Assembly (NCBI RefSeq): GCF_030268685.1
Contig: NZ_BSRQ01000005.1
Span: 310,001-374,000, forward strand
DNA: 64,000 nt
Direction: 5' to 3'
Source: Microtetraspora sp. NBRC 13810
Lineage (GTDB): Bacteria; Actinomycetota; Actinomycetes; Streptosporangiales; Streptosporangiaceae
Both the position numbers and the translations under genes were made by a program. Under the pieces are notes generated by a model, which saw only the letters and a program-made list of their open reading frames with translations, made no database searches and had not been told where the DNA came from. Shown here piece after piece: positions 8,344 through 16,470 of this stretch (positions are counted from its first letter, which is position 1; each line of letters begins with the position of its first letter).

Positions 8344-9270
8344 ATGAAGGAGCCGATTCCCCACTGGCCGGGGCAGCTCATCGACCTTCCGGAGAAGCAA
8401 CAGGTGTACGTGCGGTCGGCGCCGGGCTCCGGCACCGAGACGGCCTTCTTCGTGCACGGCCTCGCCGGATCCGCCACCAACTGGACCGATCTCATGGACC
8501 TGCTCAAGGGCGTCGCGGCGGGGCACGCCATCGACCTGCCCGGCGCGGGCTTCTCGCCGGCGCCGCCTGACGGCGACTACTCCGTGGTCGCGCACACGCG
8601 CGCGGTGGCGGCGTCGATCGAGCGGATCGCCGGCGGGCCGGTCCACCTCTTCGGCAACTCGCTCGGCGGCGCCGTGTCGGTGCGCGTCGCGGCCACCCGC
8701 CCGGACCTCGTCCGCTCCCTCACGCTCATCTCACCCGCCCTGCCCGACCTGTTCCCCAGGTACGGCCCCGCCCGGGTGGCCATCTCGGCGCTGCCGGTCA
8801 TCGGGGAGTGGACGTTCGCCCGGCTGTGCGCCCTGCCGCCGGAGCGACGGCTCAAGGCCACGCTGGAGCTCTGTTACGCCGACGCGACCGGCGTGCACCC
8901 CGAGCGGTTCCGGGAGGCGGTGGAGGAGCTGCGCCGCCGCGACGGCCTGCCGTACGGGGGGACGGCGATGCTGTGCTCGGCGCGGGGGATCGTGGCCGAG
9001 TACTTCCGCAGGGGCGAGGAGAACCTGTGGCGGCTGGCGGCCAAGGTGGCGGCGCCCACGCTGGTGATCCACGGGCGGCACGACCGGCTCGTGCACCCGC
9101 GGATGGCGGCGCGCGCGGCGCGTACGTTCCCGCGGGTCCGGCTGGTGCTGCTGCCCTCGGCCGGGCACGTGGCGCAGATGGAGGACCCGGAGACCGTCGC
9201 CCGCGAGGCGCTGCGCCTGATCGGGGAGTCCGCCGTGCGCACCGCGTCCCGCGGCAGACGCGGCAGGTGA
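8344..9270 (+). CDS. Alpha/beta fold hydrolase
   Basis: A 308-residue cytosolic alpha/beta hydrolase. The oxyanion region FFVHGLAGSATNW, nucleophile elbow GNSLGG (Ser106), acid in HGRHDRLVHP and catalytic His in SAGHVAQMEDP are all visible. The start was set at the ATG at 8344 preceded by GGGAGGGGG; the open frame upstream is Gly/Trp-rich non-coding sequence. It lies 86 bases before MoeZ. The substrate is unknown; LipV-like carboxylesterases occupy a comparable position in mycobacteria (from memory). Confidence 0.88.
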   Translation: MKEPIPHWPGQLIDLPEKQQVYVRSAPGSGTETAFFVHGLAGSATNWTDLMDLLKGVAAGHAIDLPGAGFSPAPPDGDYSVVAHTRAVAASIERIAGGPVHLFGNSLGGAVSVRVAATRPDLVRSLTLISPALPDLFPRYGPARVAISALPVIGEWTFARLCALPPERRLKATLELCYADATGVHPERFREAVEELRRRDGLPYGGTAMLCSARGIVAEYFRRGEENLWRLAAKVAAPTLVIHGRHDRLVHPRMAARAARTFPRVRLVLLPSAGHVAQMEDPETVAREALRLIGESAVRTASRGRRGR

Positions 9271-9356
9271 GGCACGCGCCGCCGGTCTTTGGGAATGCCC
9301 CGCCTCCCGGTTAGGTTGAGAAGCGAGAAGACCCCCTGAAACGGGAGCGTAAAACT

Positions 9357-10538
9357 GTGTCCTTGCCACCGCTGGTAGAGCCGGCAGCCGAGCTGTCCGT
9401 TGACGAGGTGCGGCGCTATTCGCGTCATTTGATCATCCCCGACGTGGGGATGGCCGGGCAGAAGCGCCTGAAGAACGCGAAGGTGCTGTGTGTGGGCGCG
9501 GGTGGCCTGGGATCCCCGGCGCTGATGTATCTCGCGGCCGCGGGTGTCGGGACCCTCGGCGTCATCGACTTCGACGTGGTCGACGAGTCCAACCTGCAGC
9601 GCCAGATCATCCACGGCCAGTCCGACGTGGGCCGGCCGAAGGCCGAGAGCGCCGCGGCCACGGTCAAGGAGATCAACCCGCTGGTCGAGGTGATCGTCCA
9701 CAATGTGGCGTTGAGCACCGACAACGTCATGGAGATCTTCTCCGGCTACGACCTCATCGTCGACGGCACGGACAACTTCGCCACCCGCTACATGGTGAAC
9801 GACGCGGCCGTGCTGCTCGGCAAGCCCTACGTGTGGGGCTCGATCTACCGTTTCGACGGCCAGGCCAGCGTGTTCTGGGCCGAGCACGGCCCCTGCTACC
9901 GCTGCCTCTACCCCGAGCCGCCGCCTCCCGGCATGGTCCCCTCGTGCGCCGAGGGCGGCGTGCTGGGCGTGCTGTGCGCCTCGATCGGCTCCATCCAGGT
10001 CAACGAGGCCATCAAGGTCATCACCGGTATCGGCGAGCCGCTGGTCGGCCGTCTGATGATCTACGACGCCCTGGAGATGCAGTACCGCTCGGTCAAGGTG
10101 CGCAGGGACCCGGAGTGCGTGCTCTGCGGTAAGAACCCGACGGTCACCCGGCTGCTCGACGACTACGAGGCGTTCTGCGGCACGATCTCCGACGAGGCCG
10201 CGGAGGCCGCCACCGGCGCCACGATCACGGCCGCCGAGCTGAAGGAGATGCAGGACCGCGGCGACGACATCTTCCTGATCGACGTCCGCGAGCCCAACGA
10301 GTACGAGATCGTCTCCATCCCCGGCGCCACGCTGATCCCCAAGGGCGAGTTCCTCAACGGGTCGGCCCTGGAGCGGCTGCCGCAGGACAAGAAGATCGTC
10401 CTGCACTGCAAGTCCGGTGCGCGCAGCGCGGAGGCCCTCGCCGTGGTGAAGAGCGCCGGTTTCTCCGACGCCGTGCACGTCGGCGGCGGCGTGCTGAGCT
10501 GGATCAAGACGGTCGACCCGAGCCTGCCGACTTACTGA
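9357..10538 (+). CDS. moeZ: Adenylyltransferase/sulfurtransferase MoeZ
   Basis: A 393-residue fusion of a ThiF/MoeB-type adenylating domain (about 15-260) and a C-terminal rhodanese domain (about 285-393). It activates the C-terminus of small sulfur-carrier proteins for molybdopterin, thiamin or cysteine-related sulfur transfer and then sulfurates them. Visible are the nucleotide motif GAGGLGSP, paired zinc cysteines CYRC and CVLC, and the rhodanese active loop CKSGAR with Cys351. The start is GTG. No carrier gene is adjacent, consistent with MoeZ serving several pathways. Confidence 0.95.
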   Translation: MSLPPLVEPAAELSVDEVRRYSRHLIIPDVGMAGQKRLKNAKVLCVGAGGLGSPALMYLAAAGVGTLGVIDFDVVDESNLQRQIIHGQSDVGRPKAESAAATVKEINPLVEVIVHNVALSTDNVMEIFSGYDLIVDGTDNFATRYMVNDAAVLLGKPYVWGSIYRFDGQASVFWAEHGPCYRCLYPEPPPPGMVPSCAEGGVLGVLCASIGSIQVNEAIKVITGIGEPLVGRLMIYDALEMQYRSVKVRRDPECVLCGKNPTVTRLLDDYEAFCGTISDEAAEAATGATITAAELKEMQDRGDDIFLIDVREPNEYEIVSIPGATLIPKGEFLNGSALERLPQDKKIVLHCKSGARSAEALAVVKSAGFSDAVHVGGGVLSWIKTVDPSLPTY

Positions 10539-10728
10539 TCCCGGTCGGCGACTGTTCCAAATCTTGTCGCATATCCGCCGTTCCGTCGGCTTTGGCTGAC
10601 CCGTTCAGCGGGAACCGCTTTCAGCACGGAACGGCGGATGCCCCCCGGCTGCCCGCATTAAGGTCGAGAAAGTTGTGGAAGCCGATGGGGACGTGCAGCC
10701 TGCGGTCGTGGCCGGCGAAGGAGGCCGT

Positions 10729-11511
10729 GTGAGCGAGCATCCGGGGGCCGGCCCAGGCGATCCTCCGGCCCGGCGGACCCGCACGTGGCCGGTCCTCCTG
10801 GTGGCCTCCGCGCTCACCCTGATCTGCGCCGCGGTGGCGGGCGTGGCCGCGAGCGCGGCCGGCGCCGAGCTGACCCGCGGTCCGAACCCCGGGGAGCTGG
10901 AGCGGGCCGCCAGGGAGGAGGTCGCTCGGCGCTGGGAGTCCTGGCCGACCGGCCGGATCTTCCCCGAGACGCTGCCCTACGCCGCCGAGCAGGGCGGCGA
11001 GGAGCGTGCCCGGCGGGTGGGCATCGCCACCGACACCCGCTGCGGCACGGCGGTGGACAAACGGCTGGGCGCCCCGCTGCGCGCGGCCGGCTGCCGGGCG
11101 GTGCTGCGCGCCACCTACCTCGACGCCCTCCAGGGCGTGGTGGTCACCATCGGCGTCGCCGCCTTCCCCGACGAGACCCACGCGATGCGGGCCGGGGCCG
11201 CCTTCCCCAAGGGGGAGCGGCCGAGCCCCGGCCTGCGCGCGCTGGCGTTCCCCGGCACGGTCGCCGACCGCTTCACCGCCGCCGGCCGCCAGGCGGGCCT
11301 GGTACGGCAGGCCGGGCCTTACCTGGTGATCGCCACGGTGGGGCAGGTCGACGGGCGTCCCGCGCGGATGGTCGGTGAGCAGCGGCCGACGATGTTCGCC
11401 TTCGCCACCGACATGGCGGAAAAGGTGCTCACGGACCTGGTCACGCCCAGCCTGCCGTACTGCCCCGAGGATTCCCCGGCGGCGCCCACACCCCTGGAGT
11501 GGCGGTGCTGA
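10729..11511 (+). CDS. Membrane protein paired with mycosin (module 1)
   Basis: About 260 residues: a short cytosolic N-terminus, one transmembrane segment (VLLVASALTLICAAVAGVAA) and an extracellular domain with conserved landmarks ARRWESWPTGRIFPE, RRVGIATDTRCG, GCRAVLRATY and a C-terminal Cys pair. It is clearly paralogous to the C-terminal half of the gene at 12865. GGAGG precedes the GTG at 10729; an upstream GTG at 10675 is possible. It overlaps the following mycosin gene, so the two are probably co-translated. Function unknown; the pairing suggests a partner or regulator of the protease at the cell surface. Confidence 0.7.
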   Translation: MSEHPGAGPGDPPARRTRTWPVLLVASALTLICAAVAGVAASAAGAELTRGPNPGELERAAREEVARRWESWPTGRIFPETLPYAAEQGGEERARRVGIATDTRCGTAVDKRLGAPLRAAGCRAVLRATYLDALQGVVVTIGVAAFPDETHAMRAGAAFPKGERPSPGLRALAFPGTVADRFTAAGRQAGLVRQAGPYLVIATVGQVDGRPARMVGEQRPTMFAFATDMAEKVLTDLVTPSLPYCPEDSPAAPTPLEWRC

Positions 11512-12821
11512 GGCGGCCGGGGGCGGTGCGCAGGGCCGGCGCGGCGCTCGCGGGCCTCGGCCTGGTCGCGGCGGTGGTGGCGGGGCCGGCCGGTCCGGCG
11601 GTCGCCGACCAGGTGCGCGGCAGCCAGCAGCCGGTGCTGCAGACCCTCCGGGTGGACGAGGCGTGGCAGGTCACCAGGGGCAAGGGGGTGACCGTGGCCG
11701 TGCTCGACTCCGGCGTGGACCCCTACCACCGTGACCTGGTGGGCTCGGTCCAGGAGGGCAAGGACTTCACCGAGGGGGCCAACCCGCCGGGCGTCCGGCC
11801 GAGGCGGCTGCACGGCACCTACATGGCCTCGCTGATCGCCGGGCACGGGCACGGCGTGGGCAACGGCGACGGCGTCATCGGGGTCGCGCCGGAGGCCAGG
11901 ATCCTGTCGATCCGGGTGATCCTGGAGGACGAGGAGCCGGGTTTCAGGGTGTTCAACTCCGACGAGCGGTACGACAACGTGGTGGCCCGCGGCATCCGGT
12001 ACGCCGTGGACCACGGCGCCGACGTGATCAACATGTCGATCTCCAAGGAGCTGGCGACCAAGGAGGAGCGGGCGGCGGTCCGCTACGCGATCGGCAAGGG
12101 CGTCGTGCTGGTCGCCGCCGCCGGCAACGAAGGGGCGGACAAGCCGGGGCCCGACGGGTTCGCGCCCTACTCCTATCCGGCGGCCTTCCCGGGCGTGGTG
12201 TCGGTGGGCGCGGCCGACCGGGGGCTGCGGCGGGCGTCGTTCTCCAACTTCAACCCCTCGGTGTCGGTGGCCGCGCCGGGAGTGGACATCCTCGGCGCGG
12301 GGCCGGGGGACGAGTACTGGGTGGGCAGGGGGACGTCGCAGGCGAGCGCCCTGGTGTCCGGGGTTGCCGCCCTGATAAAGGCGAAATATCCGAAGATGTC
12401 GCCGCCGTTGGTGGTGCAGGCGCTCACCGCCGGGGCCAGCAGGAGACCTTCCGGCGGCTACGACACCGGCATGGGCTTCGGCGTGGTCAGCGCCGCCGGC
12501 GCCCTGCACGAGGCGGCACGCGTGGCCAGGCACACCTTCACGGCCGCGGGCCGGGGCGTCGCCGACCCATCCCGTTCGCTGGCCGGTGAGGCGCTGCCCC
12601 CGGTCCAGGTGGTGCGCCGGGACCGCCACGCCATCACGGTCTACGGCGGCGTCGCCGCGGCGGCCGTCATCGCCGCGCTGACCTGCGTGGGCGTGATCGC
12701 CACCGTGGTGGGCAGGGTGCGCAGGACGGGCTTCGCCGGCCGGGGCGCGCACGCCGTACGGGCGGAGGCGGGGGACCGGTGGCCGTTCGAGGGGCCGGAC
12801 CTGGACCGGCGCGCCTACTGA
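11499..12821 (+). CDS. Type VII secretion-associated serine protease (mycosin), module 1
   Basis: A 440-residue subtilisin-family (S8) membrane-anchored protease. It has an N-terminal signal segment (to about 37), catalytic Asp70 in AVLDSGVD, His105 in LHGTYMASL, oxyanion Asn210 in AAGNEG and Ser280 in GRGTSQASALVSG, then a C-terminal membrane helix (YGGVAAAAVIAALTCVGVIA) with an Arg-rich cytosolic end. This is the layout of MycP mycosins of type VII secretion systems. No EccB/C/D/E core genes are in the window, so it is an orphan here. The GTG start overlaps the preceding gene by 13 bases. Confidence 0.9.
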   Translation: MAVLRRPGAVRRAGAALAGLGLVAAVVAGPAGPAVADQVRGSQQPVLQTLRVDEAWQVTRGKGVTVAVLDSGVDPYHRDLVGSVQEGKDFTEGANPPGVRPRRLHGTYMASLIAGHGHGVGNGDGVIGVAPEARILSIRVILEDEEPGFRVFNSDERYDNVVARGIRYAVDHGADVINMSISKELATKEERAAVRYAIGKGVVLVAAAGNEGADKPGPDGFAPYSYPAAFPGVVSVGAADRGLRRASFSNFNPSVSVAAPGVDILGAGPGDEYWVGRGTSQASALVSGVAALIKAKYPKMSPPLVVQALTAGASRRPSGGYDTGMGFGVVSAAGALHEAARVARHTFTAAGRGVADPSRSLAGEALPPVQVVRRDRHAITVYGGVAAAAVIAALTCVGVIATVVGRVRRTGFAGRGAHAVRAEAGDRWPFEGPDLDRRAY

Positions 12822-12864
12822 CGGGATGGTGTCACCGGATGCTCAGGAAAGTGAGGAACCGCTG

Positions 12865-14322
12865 ATGGGCGGCCCGGTCCGGCGACGTAACATCGGAGGT
12901 ATGTCGCAGCCCGGGCGGTCCGAGAAGCCCGCGGGGCACCCGGAGATCGTTCCGGCGCCACCGGCTCCCGCGCCACATGGCACGCCGCCCCCGGCCGCGC
13001 GCCGGGGCGAGCCCCGCACGCGCGACGGCCTGCCACGCGCCGCAGCCGACGACGAACGCGAGCCCCCACCCGGGCCACGCCACCGCCCGGGGTCACCGGA
13101 CGGGCAGGGCCGCTCCGGGCGGTCAGGCGGCGCGTCGGACGGCCAGGGCCGTTTCGGGCGGCCGGACCGTGCGCCGGACGGTCAGGGGCGTCCGGGCCGG
13201 TCGAGCGGCGCACCGGATGGTGACGGCCGTTCCGGCCGGTCGGGCGGTGCGTCGGACGGTCAGGGGCGTTCCGGCCGGTCGGGCGGTGCGTCGGACGGTC
13301 AGGGGCGTTCCGGCCGGTCGGGCGGTGCGTCGGATGGTCAGGGGCGTTTCGGGCGGTCGGGTGGGGCGGGGGCGCGGGGCGCAGGGGAGGGGCAGGTCCG
13401 GTTCGGGAGGACCGGTGGCGCGGCGCGGCCGTGGCCGGTGCGGCGCGGGGCCGTGGGCGGCCGGACGGGCGGCGCGGGCGGGTTCACGGGCGGCGTCTCC
13501 GGCGGCCGGATGCCGGGCCGGGTGCGGTCCTGGCCGGCGGCGAGCCGGGTGCGCCCGAGCGACCTGCGGGCCGCCGCCGAGCGTGACGAACTCGCCAGGG
13601 GCGTGCGCAACCGCAGCATCTTCCTCGCGATGGTGGGCACGATAGTGGCCGTGGCGGCGGTGACGGTCTTGATGGGCACGGTGGGGCTCCTGCGCGAGAC
13701 CCGGTCGCGCCCGCTGACCAACGCCGAGCGCGCCACCTACGTCAAGGAGGACATCGCCCGCCGCTGGCAGGCGTGGCCGGCCGGCCTCGTCTTCCCCGAC
13801 GAGCTGGAATACGTCGGCCTCACCCGCACCCAGCAATATGCCCGCAGGGTGGGCATCGCGCCCGAGGTGCGCTGCGGCGCCGGGGTGGACCGCCCGGTGG
13901 CCGGCGTCCTCGACGAGCACGACTGCCGCACCCTGCTCCGGGCGACCTACGTGGACCAGTCGAAGACCTTCGTCATCACCGTCGGCGTCGCCGTGCTCCC
14001 CAGTGAGGAGGAGCGCGAGCGGGCGGCGGAGAAGCTGCCGGTGGACGACCGGGTCGGCGTCCGGCCGGTGGCGTTCCCCGGCACGGTGTCCGACCTGTTC
14101 GGCGCGGCCCAGCGGCAGCGGAGCGCGTGGGTGGCGGCCGGGCCGTACATCGTGTTCTCCACCGCGGGCTACGCCGACGGGCGTACCCGGGAGTCGGTGC
14201 CGACCGAGGAGATCCTGCACAGCGAGCTGTGGCCGACCGCCCAGTCCATCGCGGGCCGGATCGCCCGCGCGCTCGGCGAGCCCCCCAGCGTCCCGCGTTG
14301 CACCCAGGGGAACGTGTGCTGA
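12865..14322 (+). CDS. Membrane protein with repeat-rich N-terminus, paired with mycosin (module 2)
   Basis: A protein of about 485 residues. The first 230 residues are Pro/Gly/Arg/Ser-rich and built largely of a 13-residue repeat (GRSGRSGGASDGQ and variants). Then come one membrane helix (IFLAMVGTIVAVAAVTVLMG) and an extracellular domain paralogous to the module 1 partner (ARRWQAWPAGLVFPDE, RRVGIAPEVRCG, DCRTLLRATY). The ATG at 12865 has GAGGAA at good spacing; GTG 12826 and ATG 12901 are alternatives. The cytosolic low-complexity tail is absent from module 1. It overlaps the next mycosin by seven bases. Confidence 0.7.
   Translation: MGGPVRRRNIGGMSQPGRSEKPAGHPEIVPAPPAPAPHGTPPPAARRGEPRTRDGLPRAAADDEREPPPGPRHRPGSPDGQGRSGRSGGASDGQGRFGRPDRAPDGQGRPGRSSGAPDGDGRSGRSGGASDGQGRSGRSGGASDGQGRSGRSGGASDGQGRFGRSGGAGARGAGEGQVRFGRTGGAARPWPVRRGAVGGRTGGAGGFTGGVSGGRMPGRVRSWPAASRVRPSDLRAAAERDELARGVRNRSIFLAMVGTIVAVAAVTVLMGTVGLLRETRSRPLTNAERATYVKEDIARRWQAWPAGLVFPDELEYVGLTRTQQYARRVGIAPEVRCGAGVDRPVAGVLDEHDCRTLLRATYVDQSKTFVITVGVAVLPSEEERERAAEKLPVDDRVGVRPVAFPGTVSDLFGAAQRQRSAWVAAGPYIVFSTAGYADGRTRESVPTEEILHSELWPTAQSIAGRIARALGEPPSVPRCTQGNVC
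13094..13359. repeat. 39-bp in-frame minisatellite
   Basis: Six to seven copies of a 39-nt unit encoding GRSGRSGGASDGQ-like peptides. The last three complete copies are nearly identical, pointing to recent slippage or recombination. The period keeps the reading frame. Confidence 0.85.
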
Positions 14323-15545
14323 AGCCGACCCGGGGCCGCGGGAGGCCGATCGCGCTCGTCCTGGCGGCCATGCTGGCGCTGACCGGCACCGCCGCCGCCG
14401 CGCCCGAGCCGGCGCCCACCGAGCCGGTGAGCCTGCGCCAGCAGTGGGTGCTCCGGACGCTCAACGCCGAGCGCGCCTGGACGGTGACCAAGGGGGCGGG
14501 GGCGACCGTCGCGGTCATCGACAGCGGGGTGGACGACCAGGTGGCCGAGCTCCGGGGACGGGTCATCCAGGGCCCCGACCTGCGTCCGCCGATGCGCGAC
14601 GGCAAGGTCAGGGTCGGCAACCACGGTACGGCGATGGCCTCGCTGATCGTCGGCTCCGGCGGGGAGGACCGGATCCAGGGCATCGCGCCGGAGGCCAGGG
14701 TGCTCGCCCTGCCGGTGCTCAACGACCAGCCGCTGGAGGGCGAGGACGCCGAGCCCGAGCTGCGGCGCGACACCGGCGACGACAACCTGCTGGCCCGCGC
14801 GATCAGGTATGCCGCGGACCGGCAGGTCGATGTGATCAGCATGTCCCTCGGCGGCTACGGCCCGCAGTCGGCCGAGCGGGAGGCGGTGTCCTACGCGCTG
14901 TCCCGCGGCGTCGTGCTGGTGGCGGCGGTCGGCAACGACGGCAACCTGGAGTCCAGCAAGGAGAGCGGCACCACCTTCTGGAACTTCCCGGCGGGTTACT
15001 CCGGCGTGATCGGGGTCGCCGCGGTGAGCCGGGAGGGGGCGTCCGCGTCGTTCAGCAGCGACAACCTGTCCGTCCTGGTCGCCGCGCCGGGGGCGGGCGT
15101 GCCGGTGGTGCTGCCCGGCGGCGGGCACCCCGCGGCGGAGGGCACCAGCCCGGCCACCGCCCTGGTCGCCGGCGTCGCGGCGCTCATCAAGGCAAAATAT
15201 CCCGACCTGTCGCCCGCCCTGGTGGCCAGGGCGCTCACCAGCACCGCCAAGGAGGTCCCGGCCGCGGGCTACGACGACGAGGTCGGCTTCGGCGTGGTGG
15301 ACGCGGCGGCGGCCCTCGACGCGGCGGGCCGCCTCGCGGGCCGGGACCGCACACTGGCGGTGCCGGAGGGCCGGCACTTCGGAGCCGGCCCGGCGGGCGA
15401 GGCCCCTCGGCCGCCCGGCCCCGATCTGTTGCGGCTGTGGCTTTATGCCGGTTCCACGGTGATCGGCCTGCTCATCTTCGGCGCCGCCGTGATGGTCCTC
15501 ACCAGGCGGGCCGAGCAGAAGACCGGGGTCAGGCCCCCTAGTTGA
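14316..15545 (+). CDS. Type VII secretion-associated serine protease (mycosin), module 2
   Basis: A 409-residue S8 protease paralogous to the gene at 11499. Signal peptide to about residue 29 (ALVLAAMLALTGTAAAAP), catalytic Asp69 in AVIDSGVD, His103 in GNHGTAMASL, oxyanion Asn207 in AVGNDG, Ser278 in EGTSPATALVAG, and a C-terminal membrane helix (LYAGSTVIGLLIFGAAVMVL). The start is GTG at 14316, overlapping the upstream partner. No other type VII core component is adjacent. Confidence 0.9.
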   Translation: MLKPTRGRGRPIALVLAAMLALTGTAAAAPEPAPTEPVSLRQQWVLRTLNAERAWTVTKGAGATVAVIDSGVDDQVAELRGRVIQGPDLRPPMRDGKVRVGNHGTAMASLIVGSGGEDRIQGIAPEARVLALPVLNDQPLEGEDAEPELRRDTGDDNLLARAIRYAADRQVDVISMSLGGYGPQSAEREAVSYALSRGVVLVAAVGNDGNLESSKESGTTFWNFPAGYSGVIGVAAVSREGASASFSSDNLSVLVAAPGAGVPVVLPGGGHPAAEGTSPATALVAGVAALIKAKYPDLSPALVARALTSTAKEVPAAGYDDEVGFGVVDAAAALDAAGRLAGRDRTLAVPEGRHFGAGPAGEAPRPPGPDLLRLWLYAGSTVIGLLIFGAAVMVLTRRAEQKTGVRPPS

Positions 15546-15667
15546 TCACGCGGTTGCGTCGGTTCGAGCGCGTTTCAGATGCGTTTTATACACAGTTCGG
15601 CTGCGGACGGCTGGATGTTGTGGTTTCCGGTCCCGGCGTCGTAGGGAGATCGCTACTCTCGCCCGTC

Positions 15668-16036
15668 ATGGGGTACGAGTTGCGCGTCAAGCGTGAATCG
15701 CCGCTCGCCTACGCAGAACTCGCGAACGCCGTCGAGCGGGCGGGTTTCGAGCTGCGGGGGTCGCACGAGGCCGGCGAGGTTTTCGCGCGCCACGGCGAAG
15801 AGGCGCACGCCGTGGCGGCGTGGCGGGACGGCCTGGCCGGGGAGCCCGCGTCCGACTGGCAGGTGGCCCAGCTCATCCGGCTGTGCGAGATGGTCGGCGG
15901 CAGCCTGGTCGGCGAGGACGGCGAGGTCTACGCGGCCCGCGACGGCATCGTCGAGCAGGTGAACAACGGGACGAGCTACGAGTTCGGCAAGATGGACGAG
16001 ATCCTCGCCGCCGGACCCGCACAATGGAGTCAGTGA
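15668..16036 (+). CDS. Conserved hypothetical protein
   Basis: A 122-residue soluble protein starting MGYELRVKRESPLAYAELAN, with a compact alpha/beta appearance and no signal peptide. Not recognised as a named family. It overlaps the start of the alkyltransferase-like gene by 13 bases, so they are probably co-expressed. The ATG at 15668 was preferred over the longer frame from 15542, which covers a promoter-like region. Function unknown. Confidence 0.65.
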   Translation: MGYELRVKRESPLAYAELANAVERAGFELRGSHEAGEVFARHGEEAHAVAAWRDGLAGEPASDWQVAQLIRLCEMVGGSLVGEDGEVYAARDGIVEQVNNGTSYEFGKMDEILAAGPAQWSQ

Positions 16037-16344
16037 CCTCCTCTCCCACGGATCCCACCCCCTTCGCCGAGCGGGTGCTCGACCTGGTCGAGCGCATCCC
16101 TCGCGGCAGGGTCATGTCCTACGGCGACATAGCCGAATTCCTGGGTGAGGGCGGCCCGCGTCAGGTCGGCAGGGTGATGTCCCTGTGGGGCGGCGGCGTG
16201 CCCTGGTGGCGGGTCGTGCACGCGGACGGCACCCCGCCGCCGGGCCATGAGGAGCCGTGTCTGCGCAGGTGGCGGACGGAGAAGACGCCGCTGCGCGGGT
16301 CACGCGCGGACATGCGCACGGCCCGCTGGGACGGCCTCCCGTAA
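16024..16344 (+). CDS. Alkyltransferase-like (ATL) protein, MGMT family
   Basis: A 106-residue homolog of the DNA-binding C-terminal domain of O6-alkylguanine-DNA alkyltransferase. The helix-turn-helix RGRVMSYGDIAEFLG and following GGPRQVGRVMS fit the family. The active-site PCHRV of true alkyltransferases is replaced by PWWRV, so the acceptor cysteine is absent. That is the signature of ATL proteins, which bind alkylated bases and channel them to nucleotide excision repair. A comparable gene (Rv3204) lies in the mycobacterial neighbourhood, from memory. Confidence 0.88.
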   Translation: MESVTSSPTDPTPFAERVLDLVERIPRGRVMSYGDIAEFLGEGGPRQVGRVMSLWGGGVPWWRVVHADGTPPPGHEEPCLRRWRTEKTPLRGSRADMRTARWDGLP

Positions 16345-16470
16345 CGATCGGATGACTCAGGCCCTTCTCAGGAGATCTTCAGCTTGCAGGGAGAGACCGC
16401 GTGACTCCCAGCCCATTACCATTGATTGGGACAGTGACGGCGACCCGTCTGAAAGGCGGTGCCCTCTCCC

